Notes under the pieces: generated by a model
Database searches by the model: none
The model's input: only the letters and a program-made list of their open reading frames with translations
What the model was told of the DNA's origin: nothing
Source: Streptomyces sp. WZ-12
Lineage (GTDB): Bacteria; Actinomycetota; Actinomycetes; Streptomycetales; Streptomycetaceae
Direction: 5' to 3'
NCBI RefSeq assembly: GCF_028898845.1
Contig: NZ_CP118574.1
Coordinates: 6,421,001-6,485,000 of the forward strand
Length of the DNA stretch: 64,000 bases
In this document: one piece after another, positions 33,844 to 45,028 of the stretch
How the letters are laid out: every line of letters begins with the position of its first letter
Position numbering within the stretch: the first letter of the stretch is position 1
Program-made: the position numbers and the translations under genes

Positions 33844-35817
33844 ATGAGCACGCCCCGGGACCCCCGTCGCGTTCCGCGCCCGGCCCGGTCCGGCGGCCGC
33901 CCGCCGGCCCGTCGCCCCGGTACGCCCAAGCCGCCCGCGGCCCGCCGTCCCGCCGGAGCGGGCCGCCTCCGGCAGCTCGGCGGCCCCCTGCGGCCGGTCA
34001 ACCCGCGTCCCCGGCTGCGCCTGGTCGCGCTGGCGCTGACGCTGGTGATGCTGGCCTTCGTCGTCCGGCTGGTGCAGGTGCAGGGCGTGGACGCCGCGGC
34101 CTACGCCGCCAAGGCCAACGAGAACCGCTACGTCCCGGTCAAACTCGCCGCCGAGCGCGGCGCGATCACCGATCGCAACGGCGTGGACCTCGCCACCACC
34201 GTGGACGCCTACGACATCACCGCCGACCCGAGCCTGCTGGCGCCCGACAAGACCAAGGTCAAGGACGGCCCGCAACGGGCCGCCGCGCTCCTCGCGCCGC
34301 TCCTCGGCGAGTCCCGGGAGACCCTGGCCGCCAAACTGGACCGCCCCGACTCCCGTTACGTCCTGCTCGCCCGGCAGCGCACCCCCCAGGTCTGGAAGCA
34401 GATCAAGGACCTCCGCAAGCAGTTGGACGCCAAGGCGGCCGCCGCCCCCAAGAGCGCACCCCGCCCCAACGTCCTGGTCGGGGTCTTCGCCGACAAGCAC
34501 CGCAAGCGCGTCTACCCGAACAGTCAACTCGCCGCCGGCGTCCTGGGCTTCATGAACAGCGCCGGCAAGGGGGCCGGCGGCCTGGAGGCCCAGCTCAACA
34601 AGGAGTTGGCCGGCACGGACGGCAAGCTGGTCTACGCCCAGTCCGGCGGCCGCCGGGTGCCCAACGCCGACACCCAGGAGCACCCCGCCGTACCCGGCAC
34701 CGACGTGCAGTTGACCCTCGACAGCGACATCCAGTGGGCGGCCCAGAAGGCCATCAGCGAACAGGTCGACAAGTCCGGGGCCGACCGCGGCTACGTCGTC
34801 GTCCAGGACACCCGCACCGGCCAGATCCTGGCGCTCGCCAACGCGCCCGGCTTCGACCCCAACGACCTGTCCAAGGCCAGTCCGGACGCGCTGGGCAACC
34901 CGGCCCTCACCGATGCCTTCGAACCGGGCTCCACCAGCAAGCTGATGACCATGGCGGCCGTCCTGGAGGAGGGCGCGGCCACCCCGTACACCCGGGTCAC
35001 CGTGCCCAACCGGCTGCACCGCGGCGACCGGTTGTTCTCGGACGACATCGACCACGAGACCTGGCACCTCACGCTCAACGGCGTGCTCGCCAAGTCCAGC
35101 AACATCGGCACGATCCTGGCCGCCGGCCAACTGGGCACCACCCAGCCGCAGGCCAACCAGGTCCTCTACTCCTACCTGCGGAAGTTCGGCATCGGCCGGC
35201 CCACCGGGCTCAACTTCCCCGGCGAGACCGACGGCATCCTGGCCAAGCCGCAGAGCTGGAACACCTCGCAGCAGTACACGATCCCGTTCGGCCAGGGGCT
35301 CTCCCTCAACGCCGTCCAGGCCGCCTCCGTCTACTCCACGATCGCCAACGGCGGCGAGCGGATCGCCCCGACCCTCGTCCGCGGCACCACCGGACCGGAC
35401 GGCCACTACACCCCGGCCCCCGAGCCCGCGCACAACCGGGTGGTGAGCAAGAAGACGGCCGACACCCTGGCCACCATGCTGGAGTCGGTGGTGACCGACG
35501 AGGAGGGCACCGGGGCCAAGGCGAAGATCGACGGCTACCGGGTCGGCGGGAAGACCGGCACCTCCAACCGGGTGGACCCCAAGACCGGCCGCTACCACGG
35601 CTACACCGCCTCCTTCGCCGGCTTCGCGCCCGCCGACAAGCCCCGCATCACCGTCTACTGCGCCGTGCAGAACCCCAAGCAGGGCAGCTACTTCGGAGGC
35701 CAGGTCTGCGGCCCGATCTTCCAGCAGGTCATGACGTTCGCACTGAAGACGCTCCAGGTGCCCCCGACCGGTGTGCAGCCGCCGCGACTGCCGGTCACGT
35801 TCAAGCCAGGCGAATGA
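33844..35817 (+). CDS. ftsI: Division transpeptidase FtsI (class B PBP3)
   Basis: Septal peptidoglycan transpeptidase. 657 residues: Pro/Arg-rich cytoplasmic N-terminus, membrane helix about 59-78, dimerisation domain with RGAITDRNGVDLATT near 106, and the penicillin-binding domain with Ser363-TS-Lys366 nucleophile, Ser418-Ser419-Asn420, and Lys570-Thr-Gly. ATG 33844 follows GGGGGAG. Dispensable for growth but needed for sporulation septa in Streptomyces, by established knowledge. A 105-base gap separates it from ftsL. Confidence 0.97.
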   Translation: MSTPRDPRRVPRPARSGGRPPARRPGTPKPPAARRPAGAGRLRQLGGPLRPVNPRPRLRLVALALTLVMLAFVVRLVQVQGVDAAAYAAKANENRYVPVKLAAERGAITDRNGVDLATTVDAYDITADPSLLAPDKTKVKDGPQRAAALLAPLLGESRETLAAKLDRPDSRYVLLARQRTPQVWKQIKDLRKQLDAKAAAAPKSAPRPNVLVGVFADKHRKRVYPNSQLAAGVLGFMNSAGKGAGGLEAQLNKELAGTDGKLVYAQSGGRRVPNADTQEHPAVPGTDVQLTLDSDIQWAAQKAISEQVDKSGADRGYVVVQDTRTGQILALANAPGFDPNDLSKASPDALGNPALTDAFEPGSTSKLMTMAAVLEEGAATPYTRVTVPNRLHRGDRLFSDDIDHETWHLTLNGVLAKSSNIGTILAAGQLGTTQPQANQVLYSYLRKFGIGRPTGLNFPGETDGILAKPQSWNTSQQYTIPFGQGLSLNAVQAASVYSTIANGGERIAPTLVRGTTGPDGHYTPAPEPAHNRVVSKKTADTLATMLESVVTDEEGTGAKAKIDGYRVGGKTGTSNRVDPKTGRYHGYTASFAGFAPADKPRITVYCAVQNPKQGSYFGGQVCGPIFQQVMTFALKTLQVPPTGVQPPRLPVTFKPGE

Positions 35818-35835
35818 AATCGAGGCAACACCGCC

Positions 35836-37575
35836 GTGACGACCATCACCCCTGACGGCCCGCAACTACCCGGCGACAGAGCCCCGGCGAAGCCCTCACT
35901 TCGCCCCGAGCCCGTTCTGCCCGGTACGCTCACCGCCGTGTCACAAGCTGATCAGTCCCCCAAAAACCAAGCAGCGGAGAAGGGCGGCCCCGGCAGATAT
36001 CCGGGTGCGCCGCGCCCCGAGGAGGTTCGCCCCACCCCTCTGGCGGACCTCGCGTCGCTGCTCGCGCTCCCGCTCCCGGACGGCGCCGAGGCGGTCCAGG
36101 CCACCGGCATCACCCACGACTCCCGTGCGGTCCGCCCCGGTGACGTCTACGCCGCGCTGCCCGGTGCCCGCCTGCACGGCGCCGACTTCGTCGCCCAGGC
36201 CGCCGACCTCGGTGCCGCCGCGATCCTGACCGACCCGACGGGCGCCGAGCGCGCCGCCGCGACCGGCCTGCCGGTCCTGGCCGTCGACAACCCGCGGGCC
36301 CGGATGGGCGCCCTGGCCGTCTCGATCTACGGGGCGCCGGGCGAGGACCTCCTCCAGATCGGCATCACCGGCACCTCCGGCAAGACCACCACCGCCTACC
36401 TCATCGAGGGCGGCCTCCGGGCCGCCGCCGCGAAGGCCGGCGACGGGGGGCTGACCGGCCTGATCGGCACCGTCGAGTCCCGGATCGGCGACGAGCGGCT
36501 GAAGTCCGAGCGGACCACCCCCGAGGCCACCGACCTCCAGGCGCTGTTCGCGGTGATGCGCGAGCGCGGCGTCCGCTCGGTCGCCATGGAGGTCTCCAGC
36601 CACGCGCTGGTGCTCGGCCGGGTCGACGGCTGCGTCTTCGACGTCGCGATCTTCAACAACCTCAGCCCGGAGCACATGGAGTTCCACTCCGGCATGGAGG
36701 ACTACTTCCAGGCCAAGGCGCAGTTGTTCACCAAGGCGCGCAGCAAGGCCGGCGTGGTCAACCTCGACGACGAGTACGGCCGTCGGCTGGCCGCCGGCGA
36801 GTCCGAGGTCCCGGTCACCACGTTCTCCGCCGAGGGGCACCCGGACGCGGACTGGCGCGCCGCCGACGTCGAGGTCGGCGCGCTCGGCTCGACGTTCACC
36901 GTGCACGGCCCCGAGGGCGTGACGCTGCGCGCCGCCTCCCCGATCGCCGGTCCGTTCAACGTCTCCAACGCGCTCGCCGCCATCACGGCCCTGGCCGTCG
37001 CCGGCGTGGACCCGCAGACCGCGGCCGACGGCGTCGCCGCGGTCCCCGGCGTCCCCGGTCGCCTGGAGCGCGTGGACGTCGGCCAGCCCTACCTGGCGGT
37101 CGTGGACTACGCGCACAAGACCGACGCCGTCGAATCGGTTCTGCGCGCCCTGCGCAAGGTCACCACCGGCAAGGTGCACGCCGTCCTCGGCTGCGGTGGC
37201 GACCGCGACAAGCAGAAGCGGATGCCGATGGGCGCAGCGGTCGCCCGGCTCGCCGACACCGCCGTGCTGACCTCCGACAACCCCCGCTCCGAGGACCCCC
37301 TCGCGATCCTCGCCACCATGCTCGCGGGCGCCGCCGAGGTGCCCGTCCACGAACGCGGCACCGTCCTCGTCGAAGAGGACCGGGCCGCCGCCATCGACGC
37401 CGCCGTCGCCCGCGCCGAGCCCGGCGACACCGTGATCGTCGCGGGCAAGGGCCACGAACAGGGCCAGGACATCGCCGGAGTGGTCCGCTCCTTCGACGAC
37501 CGTCAGGTGCTGCGCGAGGCGATCGTGAAGGCACAGCAGTCGCAGCACTCACAGCAGCCGAACCACCAGGGATGA
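35836..37575 (+). CDS. murE: UDP-MurNAc-tripeptide synthetase MurE
   Basis: Adds the diamino acid to UDP-MurNAc-L-Ala-D-Glu. 579 residues; ATP loop GITGTSGKTTTAYL near 176, EVSSHALVLGRVD near 252, and the amino-acid-selecting DNPRSEDP near 480, the signature of diaminopimelate (not lysine) ligases. Streptomyces wall contains LL-diaminopimelate, so this enzyme presumably accepts that isomer. The first 60 residues are a poorly conserved Pro-rich leader. An internal GTG at 35938, seven bases after TACGCT (35925-35930), is an alternative leaderless start. Confidence 0.96.
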   Translation: MTTITPDGPQLPGDRAPAKPSLRPEPVLPGTLTAVSQADQSPKNQAAEKGGPGRYPGAPRPEEVRPTPLADLASLLALPLPDGAEAVQATGITHDSRAVRPGDVYAALPGARLHGADFVAQAADLGAAAILTDPTGAERAAATGLPVLAVDNPRARMGALAVSIYGAPGEDLLQIGITGTSGKTTTAYLIEGGLRAAAAKAGDGGLTGLIGTVESRIGDERLKSERTTPEATDLQALFAVMRERGVRSVAMEVSSHALVLGRVDGCVFDVAIFNNLSPEHMEFHSGMEDYFQAKAQLFTKARSKAGVVNLDDEYGRRLAAGESEVPVTTFSAEGHPDADWRAADVEVGALGSTFTVHGPEGVTLRAASPIAGPFNVSNALAAITALAVAGVDPQTAADGVAAVPGVPGRLERVDVGQPYLAVVDYAHKTDAVESVLRALRKVTTGKVHAVLGCGGDRDKQKRMPMGAAVARLADTAVLTSDNPRSEDPLAILATMLAGAAEVPVHERGTVLVEEDRAAAIDAAVARAEPGDTVIVAGKGHEQGQDIAGVVRSFDDRQVLREAIVKAQQSQHSQQPNHQG

Positions 37576-37584
37576 CACAACGCC

Positions 37585-37641
37585 ATGCGCGCACAATCCT
37601 CTTGTTGGCACCTCCTGCACGGCTCCGGGGGTGACCTGTGA
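37585..37641 (+). CDS. Possible 18-residue coupling reading frame between murE and murF
   Basis: ATG 37585 to TGA, the stop overlapping the murF GTG by GTGA. No clear ribosome site of its own is close. It may carry ribosomes from murE to murF; product [18 protein letters not shown] has no recognisable feature. Low confidence that it is translated. Confidence 0.2.
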   Translation: MRAQSSCWHLLHGSGGDL

Positions 37642-39080
37642 TCTCCCTGTCCCTCGCCGAGATCGGACGCATCGTCGGCGGGCAGCAGCACGACATACCG
37701 GACCCGGACCGCGAGGTCACCGGGCCGGTCGTCTCGGACTCCCGAGCGGTCCGGTCGGGTGGCTTGTTCGTTGCGTTCGCCGGTGAGCGCGTCGACGGCC
37801 ACGACTTCGCCGCCGGCGCCGTGGAAGCCGGTGCGGTGGCCGTCCTCGCGGCCCGCCCGATCGGCGTCCCGGCGATCGTCGTCGATGACGTCGTCGCAGC
37901 TCTCGGCGCGCTCGCCCGCGCCGTCGTGGAGAAGTTGGGCACCACCGTCGTCGGTCTGACCGGCTCGGCCGGCAAGACCAGCACCAAGGACCTGATCGCC
38001 CAGCTGCTCCAGCGGCACGGCCCGACGGTGTGGCCGGAAGGCAACCTCAACAACGAGATCGGGCTGCCGCTCACCGCGCTGCGCGCCGACGCCACCACCC
38101 GGCACCTCGTCCTGGAGATGGGCGCCCGGGGAGTCGGCCACATCCGCTACCTCGCCGAGCTCACCCCGCCCCGCATCGGCGTGGTCCTCAACGTCGGCAC
38201 CGCGCACCTCGGCGAGTTCGGCGGCCGCGAGCAGATCGCGCAGGCCAAGGGCGAACTCGTCGAGTCGTTGCCCGCGGCCGCGGACGGCGGCGTGGCGGTG
38301 CTCAACGCCGACGACCCGTACGTCCGCGCCATGGCGTCCCGCACCACGGCCCGCACGATCCTCTTCGGCGAGTCCGCGGAGGCCGACGTCCGCGCCGAGA
38401 ACGTCCGGCTCATCGGCCTCGGACAGCCCGCCTTCACGCTTCACACACCCTCCGGGTGCAGCGATGTGACCATGCGGCTGTACGGTGAGCACCACGTGTC
38501 GAACGCGCTCGCCGCGGCCGCCGTCGCCCATGAGATGGGCATGCCCGTAGACGAGATCGCCACCGCGCTCTCCGAAGCCGGCACGCTCTCCCGCTGGCGG
38601 ATGGAGGTCACCGAGCGCGCGGACGGCGTGACGGTCGTCAACGATGCCTACAACGCGAACCCCGAGTCCATGCGAGCTGCGCTGCGTGCGCTGGTCGCCA
38701 TGGGCACCGCCGGCAGGGCACAGGGGGGCCGGACGTGGGCGGTGCTCGGTGAGATGGCCGAGCTGGGCGGGGAGTCGCTCGCCGAACACGACGCGGTCGG
38801 GCGGCTGGTCGTCCGGCTCAACGTCAGCAAGCTCGTGGCGGTCGGCGGCAGGGAAGCGGCCTGGCTCGACATGGGCGCCAAGAACGAGGGTTCGTGGGGT
38901 GAGGAGTCGGTGCACGTGTCCGACACGCGGGCGGCGATCGACCTGTTGCGCAGGGAGCTGCGACCGGGAGACGTCGTGCTGGTGAAGGCATCCAGGTCGG
39001 TCGGTCTGGAGCGGGTGGCCGCGGCATTGCTGGACGGCGAGGCCGGTTGCGGCACTGAGGGCGGGGCCGCTTCCCGATGA
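37638..39080 (+). CDS. murF: UDP-MurNAc-tripeptide-D-Ala-D-Ala ligase MurF
   Basis: Adds D-Ala-D-Ala to complete the pentapeptide precursor. 480 residues; [25 protein letters not shown] near residue 33, ATP loop [14 protein letters not shown] near 106, [13 protein letters not shown] near 160, and [17 protein letters not shown] near 333. GTG 37638 follows GGGGGTGA. Its stop overlaps mraY by ATGA. Confidence 0.97.
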   Translation: MISLSLAEIGRIVGGQQHDIPDPDREVTGPVVSDSRAVRSGGLFVAFAGERVDGHDFAAGAVEAGAVAVLAARPIGVPAIVVDDVVAALGALARAVVEKLGTTVVGLTGSAGKTSTKDLIAQLLQRHGPTVWPEGNLNNEIGLPLTALRADATTRHLVLEMGARGVGHIRYLAELTPPRIGVVLNVGTAHLGEFGGREQIAQAKGELVESLPAAADGGVAVLNADDPYVRAMASRTTARTILFGESAEADVRAENVRLIGLGQPAFTLHTPSGCSDVTMRLYGEHHVSNALAAAAVAHEMGMPVDEIATALSEAGTLSRWRMEVTERADGVTVVNDAYNANPESMRAALRALVAMGTAGRAQGGRTWAVLGEMAELGGESLAEHDAVGRLVVRLNVSKLVAVGGREAAWLDMGAKNEGSWGEESVHVSDTRAAIDLLRRELRPGDVVLVKASRSVGLERVAAALLDGEAGCGTEGGAASR

Positions 39081-40150
39081 ACTCCATGAAGCAGATCCTC
39101 TTCTCCGGAACGATCGGGCTCTTCCTGACCCTGATCGGCACCCCGCTGCTGATCAAGCTGCTGGCCAAGAAGGGGTACGGGCAGTTCATCCGCGATGACG
39201 GCCCGCGCACCCACGGCAGCAAGAAGGGCACGCCCACCATGGGCGGCATCTCCTTCATCCTGGCCACGATCATCGCCTACGCCCTGACGAAGGTGATCAC
39301 CTCCAGCGACCCGACGTTCTCCGGCGTCCTGGTGCTCTTCCTCTTCGCGGGCATGGGCCTGGTCGGCTTCCTCGACGACTACATCAAGATCGTCAAACAG
39401 CGGTCGCTGGGCCTGCGGGCCAAGGCGAAGATGGCCGGCCAGTTGATCGTCGGCATCGCCTTCGCGGTGCTCTCGCTCCAGTTCGCCGACCTGCGCGGCG
39501 CCACCCCGGCCTCCGACCGGCTCTCCTTCACCCAGGACTTCGGCTGGCAGATCGGCCCGGTGCTCTTCGTCATCTGGGCGCTGTTCATGATCCTGGCGAT
39601 GTCCAACGGCGTGAACCTCACCGACGGCCTGGACGGCCTGGCCACCGGCGCCTCGGTGATGGTCTTCGGCGCGTACACCTTCATCGGCATCTGGCAGTAC
39701 CAGGAGTCCTGCGCCAACCTGCCCACCGCGGGCCCCGGTTGCTACGAGGTGCGCGATCCGCTCGACCTCGCGGTGGTCGCCTCGGCCCTGATGGGCGCGT
39801 GCTTCGGCTTCCTGTGGTGGAACACCTCGCCGGCCAAGATCTTCATGGGCGACACCGGTTCGCTGGCCCTCGGCGGCGCGCTCGCCGGCCTGGCGATCTG
39901 CTCCCGGACCGAGCTGCTGCTCGCCGTCCTGGGCGGCCTGTTCGTGCTGATCACTATGTCCGTGGTCATCCAGGTCGGTTCGTTCCGGATGACCGGCAAA
40001 CGGGTCTTCCGGATGGCGCCACTCCAGCACCACTTCGAACTCAAGGGGTGGTCCGAAGTCCTTGTGGTGGTCCGGTTCTGGATCATCCAGGGCATGTGCG
40101 TGATCGTCGGCCTGGGCATCTTCTACGGCGGTTGGCAGGCGGCGAAGTGA
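39077..40150 (+). CDS. mraY: Phospho-MurNAc-pentapeptide transferase MraY
   Basis: Transfers phospho-MurNAc-pentapeptide to undecaprenyl phosphate, making lipid I. 357 residues with about ten membrane helices and the catalytic loops [10 protein letters not shown] near 51, [21 protein letters not shown] near 97, [13 protein letters not shown] near 177, [12 protein letters not shown] near 257 and [11 protein letters not shown] near 315. Overlaps murF upstream and murD downstream (GTGA). Confidence 0.98.
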   Translation: MNSMKQILFSGTIGLFLTLIGTPLLIKLLAKKGYGQFIRDDGPRTHGSKKGTPTMGGISFILATIIAYALTKVITSSDPTFSGVLVLFLFAGMGLVGFLDDYIKIVKQRSLGLRAKAKMAGQLIVGIAFAVLSLQFADLRGATPASDRLSFTQDFGWQIGPVLFVIWALFMILAMSNGVNLTDGLDGLATGASVMVFGAYTFIGIWQYQESCANLPTAGPGCYEVRDPLDLAVVASALMGACFGFLWWNTSPAKIFMGDTGSLALGGALAGLAICSRTELLLAVLGGLFVLITMSVVIQVGSFRMTGKRVFRMAPLQHHFELKGWSEVLVVVRFWIIQGMCVIVGLGIFYGGWQAAK

Positions 40151-41598
40151 CCGGGTACGACCCGCGCGAGCCCCGGGACTTCGCCGGCCGGCACCTCACC
40201 GTGGCCGGCCTCGGCGTGAGCGGCGTCCCCGCCGCCCGCGCCCTGGCCGGCCTCGGCGCCCACGTCACCGTCGTCAACGGCAGCGACGGCGAACGCGAAC
40301 GGGCCCAGGCCGCCGAGCTGGAGGCGCTCGGGATCACGGTTCGGCTCGGCGACGGGGAGACCCTCCCCGAGGGCACCGAGGCGATCGTGACCTCCCCCGG
40401 GTGGAAGCCCACCAGCCCGCTCTTCCTGGCGGCCGAGCGGGCCGGCGTCCCGGTGTGGGGCGACGTCGAACTGGCCTGGCGGCTGCGCGGCCCGAACGCC
40501 GCGGCCTGGTTGGCGGTCACCGGCACCAACGGCAAGACCACCACCGTCCGGATGCTGGCCTCGATCCTGACCGCGGCCGGTCTGCGCACCGCCGCGGTCG
40601 GCAACATCGGCGTCCCGCTGGTCGACGTGGTGCTCGGCGAGGGCCGCGACGAGGAGAGCTCCTACGACGTCCTCGCCGTCGAGCTCTCCAGCTACCAGTT
40701 GCACTGGGCCCCGTCCGTACGGGCGCACTCCGCGGCCGTGCTCAACCTCGCCCCGGACCACCTGGACTGGCACGGCTCCATGGAGGCGTACGCCGCCGAC
40801 AAGGGCCGGATCTACGAGGGCAACACCGTCGCCTGCGTCTACAACGCGGCCGACCCGGCGACCGAGGACCTGGTCCGCGCGGCCGACGTCGAGGAGGGCT
40901 GCCGGGCGATCGGCTTCACCCTCGGCACCCCCGGCCCGTCCCAACTGGGCGTCGTCGAGGGCCTCCTCGTCGACCGGGCCTTCGTCGAGGACCGGCACCG
41001 GCAAGCCCAGGAGCTCGCCGAGGTCTCCGACGTGGTGCCGGCCGCGCCGCACAACATCGCCAACGCGCTGGCCGCCGCGGCGCTGGCCCGCGCCTTCGGC
41101 GTCCCGGCCGCCGCGGTGCGCGAGGGGCTGCGGGCCTTCCGCCCGGACGCCCACCGCATCCAGCACGTCGCCGACGTCGCCGGCGTCGCCTACGTCGACG
41201 ACTCCAAGGCCACCAACACCCACGCCGCCGAGGCGTCGTTGGCGGCGTACGAGCACATCGTGTGGATCGCCGGCGGCCTGGCGAAGGGCGCCACCTTCGA
41301 CGAGCTGGTGCGCACCGCCGCCGGGCGGCTGCGCGGGGCGGTGCTGATCGGCGCCGACCGGGCGCTGATCCGCGAAGCGCTGGCGCGACACGCCCCCGAT
41401 GTCCCGGTTGTCGACCTTGACCGGACCGACACTGGGGCGATGTCCGAGGCGGTCCGGGAGGCGGCCCGCCTCGCCGGTCCCGGCGACACCGTGCTGCTGG
41501 CCCCGGCCTGCGCCTCGATGGACATGTTCGTCAATTACAACAAGCGGGGCGAGGCGTTCGCCGCCGCGGTGGGCGACCTGGCCGCCGCGGGTCACTAG
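40147..41598 (+). CDS. murD: UDP-MurNAc-L-alanine-D-glutamate ligase MurD
   Basis: Adds D-Glu to UDP-MurNAc-L-Ala in the cytoplasm. 483 residues; N-terminal Rossmann domain with [18 protein letters not shown] near 18, ATP loop [14 protein letters not shown] near 126, ELSSYQLHW near 180, [22 protein letters not shown] near 202, and the C-terminal [14 protein letters not shown] 40147 overlaps the mraY stop. Confidence 0.97.
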   Translation: MTGYDPREPRDFAGRHLTVAGLGVSGVPAARALAGLGAHVTVVNGSDGERERAQAAELEALGITVRLGDGETLPEGTEAIVTSPGWKPTSPLFLAAERAGVPVWGDVELAWRLRGPNAAAWLAVTGTNGKTTTVRMLASILTAAGLRTAAVGNIGVPLVDVVLGEGRDEESSYDVLAVELSSYQLHWAPSVRAHSAAVLNLAPDHLDWHGSMEAYAADKGRIYEGNTVACVYNAADPATEDLVRAADVEEGCRAIGFTLGTPGPSQLGVVEGLLVDRAFVEDRHRQAQELAEVSDVVPAAPHNIANALAAAALARAFGVPAAAVREGLRAFRPDAHRIQHVADVAGVAYVDDSKATNTHAAEASLAAYEHIVWIAGGLAKGATFDELVRTAAGRLRGAVLIGADRALIREALARHAPDVPVVDLDRTDTGAMSEAVREAARLAGPGDTVLLAPACASMDMFVNYNKRGEAFAAAVGDLAAAGH

Positions 41599-41656
41599 CC
41601 CGCTTCTCCCCGCTGCCGTCGTCACCGCGGCGAGCGCACCTGTGGAGGGGACGAGG

Positions 41657-43009
41657 ATGACCGCCCGATCGGCGAAACCGGCGCGGCCGCGCCCGGTACG
41701 TCGGACCCCCGCGAAGGCGCGCACCGCGCGGGCCGGCCGGACCCCGGCCGGCCCGCGCGGGTTCTACGTCCGGGCCAAGCGGGCCTGGGACCGCCCGTTG
41801 ACGGCCTATTACCTCATCCTCGGCGCCCCCCTGTTGATCATCGTCCTGGGACTGGTGATGGTCTACTCGGCCTCCCAGATCAAGGCGCTCCAGTCCGGAC
41901 TGGCCCCGTCGTACTTCTTCCGCAAGCAGTTGCTGGCCGCCGCCCTCGGGGGCGGACTCCTGCTGTTCGCCTCCCGGTTGCCGGTGCGCCGGCACCGGGC
42001 GCTGGCCTACCCGCTGCTCGCCGGCTCGATGTTCCTGCTGTGCCTGGTGGCCGTCCCGGGCATCGGCGTCTCGGTCAACGGCAACCAGAACTGGCTGAGC
42101 CTGGGCGGCCCCTTCCAGGCGCAACCCAGCGAGTTCGGCAAGCTGGCGCTCGTGCTGTGGGCCGCCGACCTGCTCGCCCGTAAAGAGGAGAAGAAGCAAC
42201 TGACGCAGTGGAAGCAGTTGCTGGTTCCCCTGACGCCGGTGACTTTTCTCCTGCTCGGGCTGATCATGCTCGGCGGCGACATGGGCACCACGGTCATCCT
42301 GACCGCGATCCTCTTCGGCCTGTTGTGGTTGGCCGGCGCCCCGACCCGGTTGTTCGCGGGGGTGTTGGGCGCAGCCGCGCTGCTCAGCGCGCTGTTGATC
42401 AAGATCAGCGCCCACCGGATGTCCCGACTGGCGTGCATCGGCGCCACCGATCCGGGCCCCGGCGACCAGTGCTGGCAGGCCGTGCACGGCATCTACGCGC
42501 TGGCCTCCGGCGGACTCTTCGGTTCCGGCCTCGGGGCGAGTATGGAAAAATGGGGAGAACTCCCTGAACCGCACACCGACTTCATCTTCGCCATCACCGG
42601 GGAGGAACTGGGCCTGGCGGGGACGCTGTCGGTGCTCGCCCTCTTCGCGGCTCTAGGCTATGCGGGTATCCGCGTGGCCGGACGCACGGAGGACCCCTTC
42701 GTACGGTACGCAGCGGGTGGCGTGACCACCTGGATCATGGCCCAGGCTGTGATCAACATCGGTGCGGTGCTCGGCCTGTTGCCGATCGCCGGTGTCCCGC
42801 TCCCGCTGTTCTCCTATGGAGGCTCCGCCCTGCTGCCGACGATGTTCGCCGTCGGGCTGCTGATCGCCTTCGCGCGTGACGAGCCCGCCGCGCGGGCGGC
42901 GTTGACGGCGCGGTCGGCGCGGAAGCCAGTGTCCGGCAGGAAACCGGCCGGGGTGAGTTGGAAGACGATGAGACGGCGCGTTAAGAGGCGGCCGTCCGGA
43001 GAGCGGTGA
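41657..43009 (+). CDS. ftsW: Septal peptidoglycan polymerase FtsW
   Basis: SEDS-family glycosyltransferase working with FtsI at the septum. 450 residues, Arg/Pro-rich cytoplasmic N-terminus, about ten membrane helices, with YFFRKQLLAA near 93, QPSEFGKLALVLWAADLLARK near 156 and the SEDS signature HTDFIFAITGEELGLAG near 306. ATG 41657 follows GGAGGGGACGAGG. Seven bases separate it from murG. Confidence 0.97.
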   Translation: MTARSAKPARPRPVRRTPAKARTARAGRTPAGPRGFYVRAKRAWDRPLTAYYLILGAPLLIIVLGLVMVYSASQIKALQSGLAPSYFFRKQLLAAALGGGLLLFASRLPVRRHRALAYPLLAGSMFLLCLVAVPGIGVSVNGNQNWLSLGGPFQAQPSEFGKLALVLWAADLLARKEEKKQLTQWKQLLVPLTPVTFLLLGLIMLGGDMGTTVILTAILFGLLWLAGAPTRLFAGVLGAAALLSALLIKISAHRMSRLACIGATDPGPGDQCWQAVHGIYALASGGLFGSGLGASMEKWGELPEPHTDFIFAITGEELGLAGTLSVLALFAALGYAGIRVAGRTEDPFVRYAAGGVTTWIMAQAVINIGAVLGLLPIAGVPLPLFSYGGSALLPTMFAVGLLIAFARDEPAARAALTARSARKPVSGRKPAGVSWKTMRRRVKRRPSGER

Positions 43010-43015
43010 ATTTCG

Positions 43016-44107
43016 GTGCATGTCGTACTCGCCGGTGGGGGGACCGCCGGCCACATCGAGCCCGCGCTCGCCCTCGCGGACGCCCTGCGGAGGCAGGACC
43101 CGACCGTGGGGATCACGGCCCTCGGCACGGAACGCGGCCTGGAGACCCGGCTGGTCCCCGAGCGCGGCTACGAGCTCGGCCTCATCCCGGCGGTACCGCT
43201 GCCCCGCAAGCCCACCCCCGAACTGATCACCGTCCCCGGGCGGCTGCGCGGCACGATCAAGGCCGCCGAGCAGATCCTGGAGCGCACCAAGGCGGACTGC
43301 GTCGTCGGCTTCGGCGGCTATGTGGCGCTGCCCGGCTATCTGGCCGCCAAGCGGCTCGGGGTGCCGATCGTCGTCCACGAGGCCAACGCCCGCCCCGGCC
43401 TGGCCAACAAGATCGGTTCGCGGTACGCGACGTACGTCGCGGTCAGCACCCCGGACAGCAAGCTGCGCGGCGCCCGTTACGTGGGCATCCCGCTGCGCCG
43501 CTCGATCGCCACCTTGGACCGGGCCGCGGTCCGACCCGAGGCGCGCGCCGCGTTCGGGCTCGACCCCAACTTGCCGACGCTGTTGGTGTCCGGCGGTTCC
43601 CAGGGCGCCCGCCGGCTCAACGAGGTCGTCCAGGCCGCCGTGCCGGTGCTCCAGCGCTCCGGCATCCAGGTGCTGCACGCGGTCGGCCCGAAGAACGAAC
43701 TGCCGCACGTGGACAACATGCCGGGAATGCCCCCCTATATCCCGGTACCGTACGTGGACCGGATGGATCTCGCGTACGCCGCGGCCGACATGATGCTCTG
43801 CCGCGCGGGCGCGATGACCGTCGCCGAGCTGTCCGCCGTCGGGCTGCCGGCCGCCTTCGTCCCGCTGCCCATCGGCAACGGCGAACAGCGGCTCAACGCC
43901 CAGCCGCTGGTCAACGCCGGCGGTGGCCTGCTGGTCGACGACGCCCAGTTGACCCCGGATTGGGTGCAGGACAACGTGCTTCCCGTCCTGAGCGATCCGC
44001 ACCGGCTGTACGAGATGTCCCGCGCGGCCTCGGAGTTCGGCCGTCGGGACGCCGACGAGCTGCTGGTCGGCATGGTGCACGACGCGATCGAGCAACGCCG
44101 CAAGTAG
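43016..44107 (+). CDS. murG: UDP-GlcNAc transferase MurG
   Basis: Adds GlcNAc to lipid I to give lipid II, at the inner membrane face. 363 residues, GT-B fold: [20 protein letters not shown] at the N-terminus, [31 protein letters not shown] near 99, [15 protein letters not shown] near 190 and [24 protein letters not shown] near 263. GTG 43016 is the start by homology. Confidence 0.97.
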   Translation: MHVVLAGGGTAGHIEPALALADALRRQDPTVGITALGTERGLETRLVPERGYELGLIPAVPLPRKPTPELITVPGRLRGTIKAAEQILERTKADCVVGFGGYVALPGYLAAKRLGVPIVVHEANARPGLANKIGSRYATYVAVSTPDSKLRGARYVGIPLRRSIATLDRAAVRPEARAAFGLDPNLPTLLVSGGSQGARRLNEVVQAAVPVLQRSGIQVLHAVGPKNELPHVDNMPGMPPYIPVPYVDRMDLAYAAADMMLCRAGAMTVAELSAVGLPAAFVPLPIGNGEQRLNAQPLVNAGGGLLVDDAQLTPDWVQDNVLPVLSDPHRLYEMSRAASEFGRRDADELLVGMVHDAIEQRRK

Positions 44108-44129
44108 CGGACGAGGGAAGGCGGAGAGC

Positions 44130-44945
44130 GTGGCCGGACCGACCACCGCCAAGCGCGGCACCAAGAAGTCGACGTCCGGCCCGCGCCCTTCGCCGTCCTC
44201 CGGCGGGCGGCGCTTCCGGTTGCCGCGCCCGCGACTGCGCCGGCCGGGCCGTCGCGGTGTGATCATCATCGCGGTACTCGCCGTGCTGCTCGGCGGGTTC
44301 GGGGCCTGGGCGGTCTACGGCTCCAACTGGCTGAGGTTGGAACGGGTACGGGTCACCGGCACCGACGTGCTCACCCCCCAACAGGTGGTCGCCGCGGCGT
44401 CCGCCCCCATAAACGCACCGCTGGCCTCCGTGGACACCGATGCGGTCGAACGCCGGCTGCTCGCCCGGCTTCCGCGCCTCAAGAGCGTTGCTGTGACCCG
44501 GTCCTGGCCGCACACGCTCGGTCTCGAAGTGACCGAAAGGGCGCCGAAACTGCTGCTGGAAACGGACGGGAAGTTCGCCGAAGTGGACGACGAGGGCGTC
44601 CGATTCGGCACCGTGACCCGCGCGCTCAAGGGTGTTCCGCTTCTGAAGATGACCGTTTCGGATTCCCCGAGTTCCGCACGTTTCGGAACCGGTCGTTTGC
44701 TGCGCGCCGCGGTCACCGTCGCCCAGGACCTTCCGGCCGCCGTCCGCAAGGACGTTCGCGCCCTCAGGGTCCGCTCCTACGACTCCATCACCCTCGAACT
44801 CGCAGGTGACCGCACGGTGATGTGGGGCAGCCGTGAACAGGGCGCCGAGAAGGCGAAGGTGCTGGCCGCGCTGCTGAAGGCCGCGCGTGACGCGCGCCAC
44901 GTCGACGTCTCGGTCCCCAGCGCGCCCGCGGTGTCCGGGAGTTGA
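44130..44945 (+). CDS. ftsQ: Cell division protein FtsQ
   Basis: Bitopic POTRA-domain protein that gathers FtsL and FtsB-like partners. 271 residues: Lys/Arg/Pro-rich cytoplasmic tail, membrane helix at about 44-63, POTRA domain about 70-140 (LERVRVTGTDVLTPQQVVAAA, LPRLKSVAVTRSWPHTLGLEVTERAP), beta domain to the end. GTG 44130 follows GAGGGAAGGCGGAGAG. Last gene before the ftsZ regulatory region. Confidence 0.96.
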   Translation: MAGPTTAKRGTKKSTSGPRPSPSSGGRRFRLPRPRLRRPGRRGVIIIAVLAVLLGGFGAWAVYGSNWLRLERVRVTGTDVLTPQQVVAAASAPINAPLASVDTDAVERRLLARLPRLKSVAVTRSWPHTLGLEVTERAPKLLLETDGKFAEVDDEGVRFGTVTRALKGVPLLKMTVSDSPSSARFGTGRLLRAAVTVAQDLPAAVRKDVRALRVRSYDSITLELAGDRTVMWGSREQGAEKAKVLAALLKAARDARHVDVSVPSAPAVSGS

Positions 44946-45028
44946 CGTACCGCGTCGCAGGCCAGCACCCTGGATGGCTACGACTATGGGTGATCACATA
45001 GGGTGAAAAGAAAAACGGGAGGTTCGGC